64,000 bases of DNA from Yponomeuta sedellus (GCA_934045075.1 OW203738.1:5943487-6007486); one strand, 5' to 3'. Numbered from the stretch's first letter, positions 10,565 to 21,694 are shown. Numbers and translations are program-made. Notes: generated by a model not told the origin, from the letters alone.

Positions 10565-10971
10565 TTGTATTCCTATGTTTAGACTTAATGTGCCCGGCCT
10601 GTGGGATTGAAATGATTTCAATGTGCTTAAAAAAAAGTGGTAAAGTAAGGCTATATTACATATAAATATATTGTTGGTTTATTTAATTTTTAATAGACCT
10701 GAGCCATGCCATAGTTTTGCTGTATAAATTCTGTATAATTCTTAATATGCAATTTTTTTATATTTTTATTACTGAATAAAAGAAATACTTAGTTGTGATA
10801 TATTATTATTATTATTATTTAAGTTCACCCCGAGGGAGCACTGTGCCCCAAGATTAATTTAAATTTAGTTCCGGGTTCAAAATTACTTTATGTATTGTTA
10901 AGTTTTGTTCTGCTCAATAAACATTTTTGATTTTGAAACACAAATATAAATGTCACAAACATATTATTAAG

Positions 10972-11075
10972 GTTATCTGGAAGAGATCGTTCTAAACGAT
11001 CAGACCGCCAAATGTATAATAGTAGTTAGATTTAAGAACTGATTGTAATTATTTTTATGCCACACCTGGCAATAA
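10972..11075 (+). mobile_element. LINE-H 3' tail, variant hairpin
   Basis: The hairpin at 10985-11001 has changed to GATCGT/ACGATC with a five-base loop. Both strands of the stem have changed together compared with the common ATTGC/GCAAT. CAGACCGCC follows and the tail ends at GCAATAAAGTGG. Confidence 0.65.
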
Positions 11076-11079
11076 AGTG

Positions 11080-11400
11080 GCTTTTTCCGCACGCTGCGCG
11101 TACGGAAAAGGCTGCTTTCTGGCCAAGTGTAGACATAAAAAGATGTACACAACACGGGAGGTAATAAAGAAAGCTCTCGATCGCATATTTACGTCCCTCG
11201 CTTGCAGTTCGGGCCGCAAACCTCTGCGATCTCGGCCTTTCTTTGTATTACTACCCTAGTTGTGTAATGTACTGTTTTAATACAGTTGCTCAAAAAGTGG
11301 CGTATTGCAGGGACGTATAGCGTGCGGGATGTGGGCTATTACACACTCGTGCTTTTTTTTACCTTTCCCGCACTCGTGCGTTTTCTTTCCAAACTGTCAA
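11080..11400. repeat. palindrome-rich interspersed sequence
   Basis: CTTTTTCCGCACGC and GCGTACGGAAAAGG form a hairpin, and GCACTCGTGCG is nearby. The composition resembles a MITE end, but I cannot define its limits. Confidence 0.4.
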
Positions 11401-11629
11401 AATAATGTCTATTAAAAAGAAAAACCAACCATGAAGTTTTTACTAAAAAAAAACATAGAAGTTTTTATGATTCATGCAAATACGTATATTTCTAAAAAGA
11501 AGCTAATTTGTTTCAATATCAGATTTAATGATTTGATTGAATGAGTTAGGTTAGGTTTCATTTCATTTCATCTTATTAAATTTCATATCAATAAAAAAAT
11601 CCTACTGAAGACTGGCTGTATGGGCATGG

Positions 11630-11940
11630 TTCCCTTTGCCTACCAGAATGGGTAAAGAAAAAAAAATCTCTGCTTATGTTCTTTTACGGTTGGCACCATT
11701 TTCCAAATATTTTTTCTTTATTAAATTGCTTATTTTTTTCGCAACTGTATTAAAAATAGTCGTTCAGTACACGCGCGGAACCGTCATTGCAACTTGTTCC
11801 GACTGTCAACCCTCGCCTTCGGCTGCGCCTCGGCTCGGGTAGACATTTGTCGGAACTCTTTGCAATGACAGCCTTTACGCACTTGTAATGAAATATACTA
11901 TTTTCTGGCTGTGCAATAAAGTGTTCTCTATCTATTATTT
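11630..11940. mobile_element. MITE-like sequence with inverted repeat core
   Basis: GTCATTGCAAC and TTGTTCCGA (near 11790) pair with TCGGAACTCTTTGCAATGAC (near 11850). Between them lies the GC-rich CCTCGCCTTCGGCTGCGCC. No coding frame is present. Confidence 0.5.
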
Positions 11941-11944
11941 AAAT

Positions 11945-13475
11945 TACTTTTCAACTGATGTAAGCGCTCCTCATCGATCCCTCACACGTGGGTTGCTCAA
12001 GCACGAGCATCGCCTATAAGTTAGTAAAAGCTAAGCTATACATTTTGAGGAACAATTGGAGTACAATCAGTAAACAATATAATTACTAAGAGAATATCCC
12101 CGCTAAGGCACAAACAAGTAGCCAAATAGCGCGTTTTGATTAGAGGTGGGCTTAAACTAGGCGAACAGCGATACTAGGCGGAACTGTTCTCGTTATAAAA
12201 AATAACCGTCTCAATACCTGTTAAAACTAACCGGTTATTATATTCAAAGTACTGGTCATTCATAACATTGATAACATTCAAGAAAGAATCGGCAACATTA
12301 CTTCTACTTACATTTACATACACATAACATTCACACGGTTTTTATTAACCTAGTCATGTAACGTCAGTACTTAATTGTTCTTTAATTCTAATGTTAAATT
12401 TATGACTGTTAGTCAATTTATAATTCAATTCAAAGGCTGCCGCAACACAGGTTTGACCTAGCGTGGTGACCACTGTAAACTATTCATCCGTGTAACCATT
12501 TTAATTAATAAAGAACTTTTTACTTTACTTTTATTTATAAGCTCACGTGTGCATCTCTGAGTATACGTGACCGGCTGACCGGCTTGCATCTATGCAGCTA
12601 CTGATTTAATGTTAATGAAGTGACAGAGGTATAACGGGACCGTGGTAAGTGGCAAACCCTGGTCTCTGACTAATCCTCCGGGAATATAAAGGTATTATCG
12701 AAAATGCTCGGCTCGGAAAATGTCTTAGGATTGGATTTTCACTTTATCGTGTGTTAAAACGAGAAAACACTTAATATGCATAGAAACAGTGGACTGTTTC
12801 TTCTCTGCTCTTCATCTCTTCTTAGGAATTAATTTAGAAACAGATTAGATCGTTATGAGTATCAATAATGATAAGTAGTTTGGAAACGTAATCCCCTTAC
12901 GTATAACAGGTAGGTTTTGGTATTATTACAACTATTATTTAAACGCACCTATTCTCAGTACATCTTGTTCTGGATACTTAGTCAACTAAAGTAGTTTGGA
13001 AAAAGTAATCCACGTACTAAAAAGGTTAAGATATATTTTTATATCACTGGTAACAGGTACAAAATATCTGCGTTTAGGAGGACCTAATGATTGTAAGTGA
13101 TCAGCAGTCATTGTTGCATAGTTTGTTCTGCCATCGGCACGCTAAGAAGAATAACAGGTACGTTCTGCTATAATTTCGTACTTAGTATAACTGTTCTAGG
13201 TATATAATACGCCGCATCTCTAGTTCTCATTAACCATATTGCACATTGCGCCTTCGGACAGGCTGTGCGAACCAGGGCCGCGGCCGTCGATTCAATGGGC
13301 GCCCGGGGGCAGAAAACTGTCGGCATCGGACCTACTGGTACAGGGTAATTTTAAAAAGAAATTGAAAAACGTTCATTTATAGCACCCTTCTTCTGAGAGT
13401 GTCGAATGTCGATGTCGATTTCTTCAACAATAACCGCCACTCTGTGTTTTGCCCTCTGGACGGTGGGCAACGGAC
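11945..13475. other. no gene seen
   Basis: Mostly unique-looking AT-rich DNA. AGTAGTTTGGAAA with a following GTAATCC occurs twice about 110 bases apart (near 12876 and 12990). Near 13250-13330 there is a short GC-rich stretch. Confidence 0.35.
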
Positions 13476-13479
13476 TTGT

Positions 13480-13565
13480 GGGCAGAACAAATTACTCGGA
13501 AGCGAGAGACACAGGTTCGATTCCCAGGACGGGCAAGTACCTATGACTTCGTTTTCTAATTGACG
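13480..13565 (+). mobile_element. SINE C head fragment
   Basis: GTGGGCAGAACAAATTACTC, B box GGTTCGATTCCC and the start of the C spacer. Confidence 0.55.
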
Positions 13566-13569
13566 TACA

Positions 13570-14150
13570 TTTGTGAATTCAAATTCAAATAGTTTATTTG
13601 GTACAAGTATTATGTCATACTGTTACACAGACTTAACGTTCTGAGTTTCCTCCTTAAACATACTTAACAATGTAAAACATGTAAACATAGTTAACAGTGT
13701 AAAAAATATTTGATGGTAGGTACATATTTTGCAAAGGTGCACAATAAACTGCAACAGCTTAACACCAACAACTACCCTCCGCGCTAGTTAACAAACTGTG
13801 TTGCGGCAGAGTAGGAATCGTCGCCAAACGTGACCACTCATGTTGACCCGTACAGTACTTTCGTTCTAAGGAAAACAGAGATCAAGCGAGTTGGACGATT
13901 AAACTTAAAAATCGTAGTATATTTAAAAAATACAGATATGACAAAGTACAAAGCCAGCATGCGACATCCGATTCGTTAGGATTTTTCTTACAGGGTGCCA
14001 ATTCTCACTTCATTAGCAAATAAGTCGTATACGGCTCTAAGGCTTATGACTTTTGGAATTCAAAGTAAAAAGTCGAGTGACAGCGAAAATCTGTATTCAG
14101 AACGCCAAGCTAGTAGTAATACCACCGCTAACGGTGTAAAAAACCATCAT
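13570..14150. other. no gene seen
   Basis: An AAATTCAAATAGTTTATTTG palindromic start at 13578 hints at another repeat, but it is not resolved. Confidence 0.3.
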
Positions 14151-14154
14151 GAAG

Positions 14155-14280
14155 CAACTTGATTGTATGAGGTGTTCTAACACCTCATCGCTTTAAATTG
14201 GCAATCCGCGGTGGGCACGCGTGGTAATTAAGTTCATTCTCTCTTTTTTGAACTAAAACTTTCTCTCTCTCTAAGATAAA
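14155..14280 (+). mobile_element. SINE C-type body fragment
   Basis: GAGGTGTTCTAACACCTC inverted motif, GGCAATCCGCGGTGGGCACG, then a (CT)n run. The 5' module is lost. Confidence 0.65.
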
Positions 14281-14283
14281 GCC

Positions 14284-14437
14284 TTGTACAGTACTACACA
14301 TCATAAAAGTCCCTTCGGGAATCTACGTTCGCGCAGACTAGGAAGAATATAACGAAAGTACCCGAAGCTATAAGTACATTCAACATGATCTTTAACCGAT
14401 ACGGTTAAGGTGCAGGATTGATTGCCGCAGTAGCGCT
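14284..14437. repeat. dispersed repeat, paired with 38880-39030
   Basis: About 150 bases from ACAGTACTACACATCATAAA to GATTGCCGCAGTA recur at 38880-39030 in the same orientation with only a few differences. No coding potential. The family is unknown to me. Confidence 0.75.
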
Positions 14438-14794
14438 ACCTATTTCGCTCACGCTAATATTGCCAAACGAATAGTCACCTGCATCGATGACGTTGAATCA
14501 ACCAATAGCAACAAAGGCGCGCGGCCTGCCATAAAATGAAACTATCTGATTGGTCGATCAACTTGCCGCACATCCAAAATTTGTTCATCTGCGCAAGTAC
14601 ATCCGCGAGACTTATTTCTTGTGTAGCACTGGACCCTAAAGTGGGGAGTTTGTAGGGTACACAAAAAAAACAGTTGTAGCCCAGAACCTTGCGACACTGA
14701 CTGCTTTGTCACTTGCAATCATTATTAGGTCCTCCAGCATATGTTAGGGCTCGCAGGACACAATGGAATATGCTTCCTTGTCTGATAAATACCG

Positions 14795-14860
14795 CACACA
14801 CATACACACAGACACACACGCACGCACACACACCATACACACATACAATCACACTTACGA
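14795..14860. repeat. (AC)n-rich microsatellite
   Basis: Imperfect ACAC/ACGC dinucleotide tract. Confidence 0.8.
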
Positions 14861-15190
14861 GGAGTCGTGGGTATGACCATCCTACCGGGGAGTACCATCA
14901 GTTAAGGATCTCCGCATAGGATCTTTCAGATCGGGTGGTCCTGGGGCGGTGTTTTTGATTAATTCCAACTGGGAAGGTGCAGTGTTTAAGCCCATACTCT
15001 CTTTCTGAAAGAAAGCCCGTGTCCCACACAAAACTGACACAGCGACTGTGATTTTGCAACGACTCCTGTCTCGTGTTTTTGGACAATACACTTCATTTTG
15101 TTACTTACGCTAAGCTTTATCGACTTTAAGCTGTCATATTCCCGAAGTTTTACCGAGCAACATTTTCACACTTCAACAAATCTTTGAATA

Positions 15191-15543
15191 ATTAAAACTG
15201 TTTTTATACGGATTTATGCTCGTTTATTACATTTTTACAATTTTCCAACGTTTCGGCACTTTTTCAGGTGCCGTGGTCCCGGATGACTGAGGTGACAGGT
15301 GTCTTTTAGAAATCATTAACGGTTAGTTTACTACCCTCGGCAAAAATTACAAAAGTTAATTATGAAGTTACGTTCCAAAATAGACAAACCAATTATTTTT
15401 TTTATATAAAGTCAACAATATAGATTATTAGTAATTGAAGTTAAAATTAAATTTATAAACTAATTACTTTATATGAACTTAAAGATACCGATTATTAATT
15501 GAAATTAAATTGATTTTTTATTATTTATTCTACAGTCACACTT
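15191..15543 (-). repeat. PLE terminal segment, 3' copy
   Basis: Nearly identical to 17875-18226. On the element strand it holds the stem CGGCAC...GTGCCG (15254-15273 on plus) followed by AAACGTTGG, in the position where many Penelope-like elements carry a hammerhead-type ribozyme. The canonical CTGANGA half is not visible. Confidence 0.85.
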
Positions 15544-15579
15544 CTAGCAAGGGGGTCTCATGCACTTAAGCACTGGTTC

Positions 15580-16930
15580 TCATGCTACCGGTATGTTCCA
15601 ACCACGATCTCTATTAAAATTTGGATGCCGGCGGATCTCTATTGCCTCACGTATCATTCTAGGGAAGAAACGGTCTTCTCGGGCTAGAACTTTAACTTTA
15701 TCGAAATGTATAAAGTGGTTGGTACCGCTAAGTGTATGCTCGCTGACTGCGGATCTACCAGAGCGCTTATGTTTCACATCAGCGATATGTTCTTTCACCC
15801 GCTCAGCTATGGTACGCTTCGTTTGACCAATGTACGAGGAACCACATTCACAGTCAAGCTTGTATACTCCTGCCTCTTGTAAGGGAATCCTGTGCTTGAC
15901 ACTTCGCATGAATTGGTGTATCTTTCTTGGCGGCTGGTAGATGGTTCTGATTGAGGCGCGTTTCAAAATACTCCCAATTTTGTCAGTCACTCCTCTCACG
16001 AAAGGCAGGTAGGCTGGAACTCGCTCGACTGTGTCCGGTTTGACACGTCCTCCGTGACGGACACGCGGAACTTGCAGCTTGTTTGCACGAAGTACTCGTT
16101 TGACATGCTGGAGTTCCGCAGGTAGATGGTCCTTGTCGCAGATTCGGTGTGCCCTCTGTAACAGAGATTTTCCAACGGTAGACAACTGACACGGGTGATG
16201 GTGAGACTCACCGTTTAGGTACCTATCAGTGTGGGTCTTTTTCCTATAAACTGTATGTCCTAAGGTTCCATTTGGATTCCTGATGACTAAAACATCTAAG
16301 AAAGCTAAAGAACAATCTGCTTCTAACTCCATTGTAAACTGGATCTTGTTGTTTATAGAGTTAAGGTGGTCTAAGAAAGCCGTTATTCCACTAGTAGGTA
16401 ATATAGCAAAAGTGTCATCGACATATCGCTTATAGAACCTTGGTGGGACGGGAGCAGTTCGCAGGGCTCGCTCCTCGAAGTCTTCCATGAAAATATCGGC
16501 TACAACGGGAGAAACAGGGGAACCCATGGCTACCCCGTCTACCTGCATGTAAAACTCACCATTCCATACCAAGTAGCCAGTTGTTAGGCAGTGATCTAAC
16601 AGCTCTGCATATTCCACAGGAAAATCATGTTCATTGAGCCTTCTCTTAACAATCTCAATGCAATCCTGTATTGGAAGACAAGTAAACAAGGATTTAACAT
16701 CGAAACTCACCATTGTTTCTTCACTAGTCAAATGTAGGTCATCAATTTGACTAGTGAAGTGGTAGGAATCCTTGACGTGGGCTTCAGTGTTCCCCCTCAG
16801 CGGTGACAGGACTTGCATCAGGTGTTGGGCTAGTTTGTAGGTAGGAGCATCAATTTGGCTGACAATAGGACGCAGTGGAGCCCCCGTCTTGTAAATTTTC
16901 GGTAGTCCATACAGTTTAGGAGGTTTTGCT
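15580..16930 (-). pseudogene. PLE reverse transcriptase with GIY-YIG endonuclease
   Basis: Catalytic part of the Penelope-like polyprotein: it copies RNA into DNA and nicks the target. In the 412-residue frame starting at 16818, the reverse transcriptase shows SFDVKSLF (38-45), GVAMGSPVSP (95-104) and YVDD (132-135). After a linker comes the GIY-YIG domain with GVY (317-319), paired cysteines C323/C325, YIG (329-331), R340 and EH (343-344). The open frame continues upstream without a start to about 16930 (KIYKTGAPLRPIVS). The reading frame is shifted relative to the two upstream pieces, and a TGG to TGA change at 15578-15580 removes the last 12 residues kept in the truncated sister copy. The active-site residues are present, so decay is slight and recent. 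Confidence 0.93.
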
Positions 16931-17243
16931 GTCCCTGGTAGAAGGTTGGTAACATCCAGACTAAGCCATTCGGAGTGTTTTTCAATAAGTTCTTTGGTTT
17001 TCTTAAGAAAACGGGTCGTAGGATCTCGTTTGACCTTTTGGTATGTCTTTCGTCCGAGAGTAATGATTGAATTTTGGCGTTGTAATCTGATGTATCCATA
17101 ACCACGGTGGCATTTCCCTTATCCGCTCGAAGTACCGTTAGTTCTGGGTTATCATGCAAGGTCTTAAGTGCAATGTATTCATCGCGTTGAAGGTTGGGTT
17201 TTGGAGGTTTACATCGACTGGCGTATTCCTTCCAAATCCTCAC
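16830..17243 (-). pseudogene. PLE polyprotein, central fragment
   Basis: The segment upstream of the reverse transcriptase motifs. LTVLRADKGNATVVMDTSDY is a conserved Penelope-type block before the fingers region. Frames shift near 17066 and again before the KIYKTG block, so the 137-residue reading ends in wrong-frame sequence after about residue 65. It belongs to the same broken gene as its neighbours. Confidence 0.8.
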
Positions 17244-17355
17244 TTAGCACATTGTTTTTCCACAGACACTCATCAATACTGCCAATAATCTTTTCGTAAG
17301 GGATAACCCGCGGTGCTACAGCAAAATTTAGACCTTTTTGAAGGACCCTTTCGGT

Positions 17356-17874
17356 TTATTCGTCTAGGGCTTGTTTTGATAAATTGACAACTGCTACGGG
17401 TGCGTTCCGAAAATTGGTTTGTACCGCTGCGTTCGATTTCGACTGAAGCCGTTCATATTTTTTGATTTGCTTCTCTTTGCACTTAGTAATTTGGTGTCCC
17501 TCTCTTTTATCCAAAATTTCAATGCAGTAAGCAAAATCGAAAGCTTGCAATTGTGTTTGAAGCCAATTAGACAGATCTCGAATTTGATCGCTGACGGTTG
17601 CCTGTTCATGACGTCGTTGCCGAATGAGTATGACTAACAGTTTTTGACTTGCCTTATTTAGAATCTTGGCGCTCCCCACGATGTCCTTTTTAGGTGATAT
17701 TTTGACACACGTAGGTAAGAGATAGTGGTCTCGGCATCTCTTCAAGAAATGTAGGCTGGTAACAGTTCTTGCGCGCTTGGTCTTCAAAGATTCTAAACGG
17801 CGAATTTTGTTGGCGATTTCCAGTCCGTACTGGTCTGTATAGTATTTTCTAAGGTTAACACGAGCAGTAGACAT
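17356..17874 (-). pseudogene. PLE polyprotein, N-terminal part
   Basis: The start codon at 17874 lies immediately after the terminal segment; the same start (MSTARVNLRKY) is seen in the inverted tail at 18743 and, diverged, at 57920. The 172-residue product is basic and leucine-rich with no named domain, as usual for this part of Penelope-like proteins. It ends at an in-frame stop at 17356, and the next piece is in another frame. Confidence 0.8.
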
Positions 17875-18226
17875 AATTAAAACTGTTTTTATACGGATTA
17901 ATGCTCGTTTATTACATTTTTACAATTTTCCAACGTTTCGGCACTTTTTCAGGTGCCGTGGTCCCGGATGACTGAGGTGACAGGTGTCTTTTAGAAATCA
18001 TTAACGGTTAGTTTACTACCCTCGGCAAAAATTACAAAAGTTAATTATGAAGTTACGTTCCAAAATAGACAAACCAATTATTTTTATATAAAGTCAACAA
18101 TATTAAATTATTAGTAATTGAAGTTAAAATTAAATTTATAAACTAATTACTTTATATGAACTTAAAGATACCTATTATTAATTGAAATTAAATTGATTTT
18201 TTATTATTTATTCTACAGTCACACTT
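17875..18226 (-). repeat. PLE terminal segment, internal copy
   Basis: Lies exactly between the stop of the truncated upstream copy (18227-18229) and the start codon of the full copy (17874). It may carry the promoter. The hairpin is at 17939-17958. Confidence 0.85.
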
Positions 18227-18682
18227 CTAGCAAGGGGGTCTCATGCACTTAAGCACTGGTTCCCATGCTACCGGTATGTTCCAACCACGATCTCTATTAA
18301 AATTTGGATGCCGGCGGATCTCTATTGCCTCACGTATCATTCTAGGGAAGAAACGGTCTTCTCGGGCTAGAACTTTAACTTTATCGAAATGTATAAAGTG
18401 GTTGGTACCGCTAAGTGTATGCTCGGTGACTGCAGATCTACCAGAGCGCTTATGTTTCACATCAGCGATATGTTCCTTCACCCGCTCAGCTATGGTACGC
18501 TTCGTTTGACCAATGTACGAGGAACCACATTCACAGTCAAGCTTGTATACTCCTGCCTCTTGTAAGGGAATCCTGTGCTTGACACTTCGCATGAATTGGT
18601 GTATCTTTCTTGGCGGCTGGTAGATGGTTCTGATTGAGGCGCGTTTCAAAATACTCCCAATTTTGTCAGTCACTCCTCTCAC
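18227..18682 (-). pseudogene. truncated PLE copy: GIY-YIG domain only
   Basis: Encodes the last 150 residues of the element (from RGVTDKIGSILK through the GIY-YIG domain to WEPVLKCMRPPC). It differs from the full copy by one visible residue (S to T before EHTLSG) and by retaining the natural C-terminus. It has no start of its own: position 18682 is the breakpoint with the inverted tail. Confidence 0.9.
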
Positions 18683-18776
18683 GTTGGAAAATTGTAAAAA
18701 TGTAATAAACGAGCATAAATCCGTATAAAAACAGTTTTAATTATGTCTACTGCTCGTGTTAACCTTAGAAAATACT
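18683..18776 (+). repeat. PLE inverted tail
   Basis: A 94-base plus-strand piece of the element, from the GTTGGAAAATTG part of the terminal segment through the start codon to codon 11, inverted relative to the rest and ending at the target duplication. Confidence 0.9.
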
Positions 18777-18904
18777 AAATCTTTGAATATTTGTGCGTAA
18801 AAGGACTCCAATGAACTCCTCCAATTACACACTAAAGTTGATAAATTAGAGATTGGGCATATTGCCAGCGGCTTGATTCTGTAAATTTCCATGTATACTT
18901 ACAT

Positions 18905-19150
18905 CGACGGCCTCGGTGGCGCGGCGGTTTGGCACGCTGCTGTAAAACCGACGGTCTCGGGTTCGATCCCCGGCCGGGTCAAACTAGGTAACGAACTTTT
19001 CTAGTTAGTCTCGGGTCTTGGATGTTATCTTTGTATTTATTGTATTAAATGAATCGTCGAGTTAGCACCTATAACACAAGTCACTTAATTGTACTTAGTA
19101 TACAGCTAACGAGATCTGCGTAATATGTCCATAAATATTTATTATTATTA
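18905..19150 (+). mobile_element. SINE E, near full length
   Basis: tRNA-like head CGGCCTCGGTGGCGCGGCGG, B box GGTTCGATCCCCGG, a body with TCTCGGGTCTTGGATG and AACACAAGTCACTTAATTGT, and the tail CTAACGAGATCTGCG ending in (ATT)n. It provides the reference for the split copy at 2266-2665. Confidence 0.8.
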
Positions 19151-19159
19151 TTGCGTGCG

Positions 19160-19755
19160 TGAGCAGAATGTTTACTTAGCTCAGCCGTATATATGTGAGG
19201 CGTAATGTATCACACACAGTAAATACCACCGTTCAGTGGATATCTGATACGTGCGTGGCAGTCCCCGGTCTTTGCCTGCCCCTTTGGAATACAGGCATGA
19301 GTTTACGTTACGTTAAGTGACAGTGAATATTGAACCACATAGTTGTATGACGCAGTTCAATAAATATTTCGTTTTTGCACACTGATACATAGGTGAAAAG
19401 TAATACAATCTAGAAACTCATCACAGTCGATTGGTTACATTGTAAGAGTCCAAACTGGGCATCTCAGTAGGTCTTGATCCGTTTGGAAGGCCGTGCTCAT
19501 AATAGGCCGTCCATAAATCTAGCCTATTCTAGACAATCCTTACACATGTAGAGCGGACTTGATGGTAGCGCGGCCAGTGTGTAATTGGCCTTGGATTTTA
19601 TTGGCGAATGTACACCCGCCTTTAGCGAGGATTGCGTATGATGATTGCCCGTTGTTTTGAGGAACCCAAGTGGACTGATATTAGACCACGGGTAGAGTGA
19701 AATGGAATCACTGAAATTAACTTATCTTTTTTTAATATTACTTTTATATTAAAAA
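19160..19755. other. no gene seen
   Basis: Unique-looking sequence. A short palindromic A/T stretch lies at 19727-19760 (TTTTTTTAATATT and AATATTAAAAAAA type). Confidence 0.35.
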
Positions 19756-19761
19756 AAGAAA

Positions 19762-19915
19762 ATCGGCAAATTCTCCAATTTGAGGTTGCCTGGAAGAAAT
19801 TGCTTTTAGCAATAAGGCCGCCAATTGTATTTGATCTTTTGTATCTGCCGTTTTTGTAACTATTTTTCCGGTATACAATAAAGAATATTCTTATCTTATC
19901 TTATCTTATATTTGT
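19762..19915 (+). mobile_element. LINE-H 3' tail, reference hairpin
   Basis: CTGGAAGAAATTGCTTTTAG is followed by the stem partner GCAAT (hairpin 19799-19813), AAGGCCGCC, and the end GTATACAATAAAGAATATTC with a (TCTTA)n tail. Confidence 0.8.
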
Positions 19916-20067
19916 ATAGGTGTTTATTTACCACAGGTACCTACTTATTTATTTCATATCTAAATATGTATTACTAATTATAAACGAAATCTAAATATTA
20001 ACAAAACAAACCTAAATATATTTATGAATTTATTTGTTAAACCTAACTGCAAAGTAGGTAGTCGGGG

Positions 20068-20268
20068 CTGTAAGTAATGCAATTTGCTTAAGTCAGATGT
20101 CACTGCCTGTACGTAATACAGAGAATATTGTAAAGAGGTTCGAAATTTCACTGATGCCGTGAGTCGCCCATTGGCTCAATTGGTAGAGCGCTGGTACGGA
20201 TAGCCAGAGGTTGCGGGTTCGAATCCCGGCATGGGTGAAATTTTTAGCCTCTAAATAGGTTTTTTAAT
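20068..20268 (+). mobile_element. SINE A, leader plus head
   Basis: A long leader from TGCAATTTGCTTAAGTCAGA, A box, B box (GGTTCGAATCCC) and the TAGCCTCTAAATAGG segment. The last tail segment is missing. Confidence 0.85.
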
Positions 20269-20279
20269 ATATTTATGAA

Positions 20280-20565
20280 TTAATTAATTTAAAACGCAAC
20301 CTAAAAGCCAATTACTGCGCCCAGATTATCGCCGCCTCTGGGGAGGGTCCCTAGTATGCTGGCTACATTACCTCGTTGGATGGCAAGACCTATCCTCTGC
20401 CCGAGGTAAGAGCCAGCCCTGGAGTCTCTGGTTGTGTCGATGAGACGCGACGCAAGTTCTTTAAACAACAGTCGCGCCTCGGGCCGTTAACTTATCCATA
20501 TTTTAACTAGGTTTTATCTTTGTACCCGAATGCAGCGGTACCCAAAAGGAGGGTTATGTGTTTGG
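20280..20565. other. no gene seen
   Basis: Moderately GC-rich sequence before the microsatellite. No feature recognised. Confidence 0.3.
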
Positions 20566-20568
20566 CTG

Positions 20569-20765
20569 GTATGTATGTATGTATGTATGTATGTATGTAT
20601 GTATGTATGTATGTATGTATGTATGTATGTATGTATGTATGTATGTATGTATGTATGTATGTATGTATGTATGTATGTATGTATGTATGTATGTATGTAT
20701 GTATGTATGTATGTATGTATGTATGTATGTATGTATGTATGTATGTATGTATGCATGCATGCATG

Positions 20766-20794
<29 letters not shown>
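20569..20794. repeat. (ATGT)n microsatellite
   Basis: About 55 tetranucleotide units, interrupted by ATGCATGCATGC at 20751-20763. Apparent long reading frames here are artefacts of the 4-bp period. Confidence 0.98.
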
Positions 20795-20796
<2 letters not shown>

Positions 20797-21204
20797 GTCT
20801 GTCCGATGCTACGTTCCCTAGAAACTTCTTAACCACTGGTCAGATTTTAACAAATAAGATCTTAATCGAAACGTCGCGTTAGCGCGAATGTCATAGGCTT
20901 TAAGAAATCGGTATAAATTTAACATTCAATCAAATTAAATAATAAATCACCAAAGAGACGAAAACAAAAAACTGAAATAAAATAACCAACAAACTAACTT
21001 CTTAACTAGAGCATTAACTACTTATAAAATGGCATTCAAATTCAACAATGTAAATCCTTGCGAGGTACCGAGGTTGACCGCGCCCGGTTAGTATCGCTCA
21101 GCAGTTGGGTTGTTGGTCAATTTAATTTCAGTTTTATTTCAAAAAACTCTCTTTTACGCATTAGCGAAGCTGCCATTTTAAATAAACGTTGTCAAATGAA
21201 CGAC

Positions 21205-21325
21205 GTACTCCCGGTTTTTCGAACGCTAACACTGCATCTATTGTTATCTTAGCAGCTGGCAGTTGGCCAAAGTGCATACAAAAAACCCAGCTGACATCTG
21301 TTAGCGTTTGAAAAACCGGGGGGTA
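21205..21325. mobile_element. foldback MITE, GGTTTCTCG family
   Basis: The ends TCCCGGTTTTTCGAACGCTA and TAGCGTTTGAAAAACCGGGG are inverted repeats. The centre has CAGTTGGCCAAAGTGCATAC, shared with the copies at 28557 and 36591. Confidence 0.8.
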
Positions 21326-21339
21326 GACTCGTATACTTA

Positions 21340-21532
21340 ACATAACATTTACTTAAAGGTACATACATTGCTTCTAGCCCCATACCAGGATACCCCGTGT
21401 CGTGAGAACCAGAACCAGCGAAATCACAGACACGTAAACATCCAGGACCTTGGGTTTTTTGTTCCCAGTCTGGGTTCGAACCCAGAACCTCGCATGGTCG
21501 GTAGATGAGCTACCGCTGCGCCACAGAAGTAA
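21340..21532 (-). mobile_element. SINE D, near full length
   Basis: The reverse strand: tRNA-like head (CTTCTGTGGCGCAGCGGTAG, B box GGGTTCGAACCC), then a body with TGTTTACGTGTCTG and the end AGGTACATACATTGC reversed. Confidence 0.8.
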
Positions 21533-21694
21533 AGTTAGATAAATTTACGATTTACAATAAAGGACATGTATAGCGGTTGCTATTTATCCATTTTACATTA
21601 GTAAGTAGGTCGTGGTAACGCTTCGTTTACATTATCACACCTTCGTCTAGTACAACTGTACAACTTTAACACCATGAACATACAATGTATAATA

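Larger units (their letters stand above)
15191..18776 (-). mobile_element. Penelope-like retroelement, complete insertion
   Basis: The insertion is bounded by a perfect 13-bp target duplication AAATCTTTGAATA (15178-15190 and 18777-18789). Reading the minus strand: a 94-base inverted tail (18683-18776), a 5'-truncated copy with the last 150 codons (18682-18227), a 352-bp noncoding segment (17875-18226), a full-length coding copy (17874-15544 including decay), and a second copy of the noncoding segment (15191-15543). Partial tandem copies with a shared terminal segment and an inverted tail are typical of Penelope-like elements. The two copies are almost identical, which suggests recent insertion. 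Confidence 0.92.

Noticed and set aside
15250..15300. canonical hammerhead ribozyme
   Set aside because: The GAAAC side and the stem are visible but CTGANGA is not. Reported only as a related motif.
15560..15826. 88-codon plus-strand frame, repeated at 18243-18509
   Set aside because: Antisense shadow of the PLE GIY-YIG region. The repetition only reflects the two element copies.
20158..20240. tRNA gene (also at 785-870, 52436-52506, 52737-52813, 58320-58392, 63437-63510)
   Set aside because: The A and B boxes are good but the copies are embedded in a longer repeated unit (leader, head, body, tail) with TSDs, the acceptor ends do not pair properly, and position 33 is C and not T. They are SINE heads.
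20520..20882. 120-codon open frame and other frames in the same region
   Set aside because: Produced by the ATGT microsatellite, whose 4-bp period avoids stops in several frames. The same applies to 54673-55210, 62244-62550, 3606-3830 and 44933-45130.
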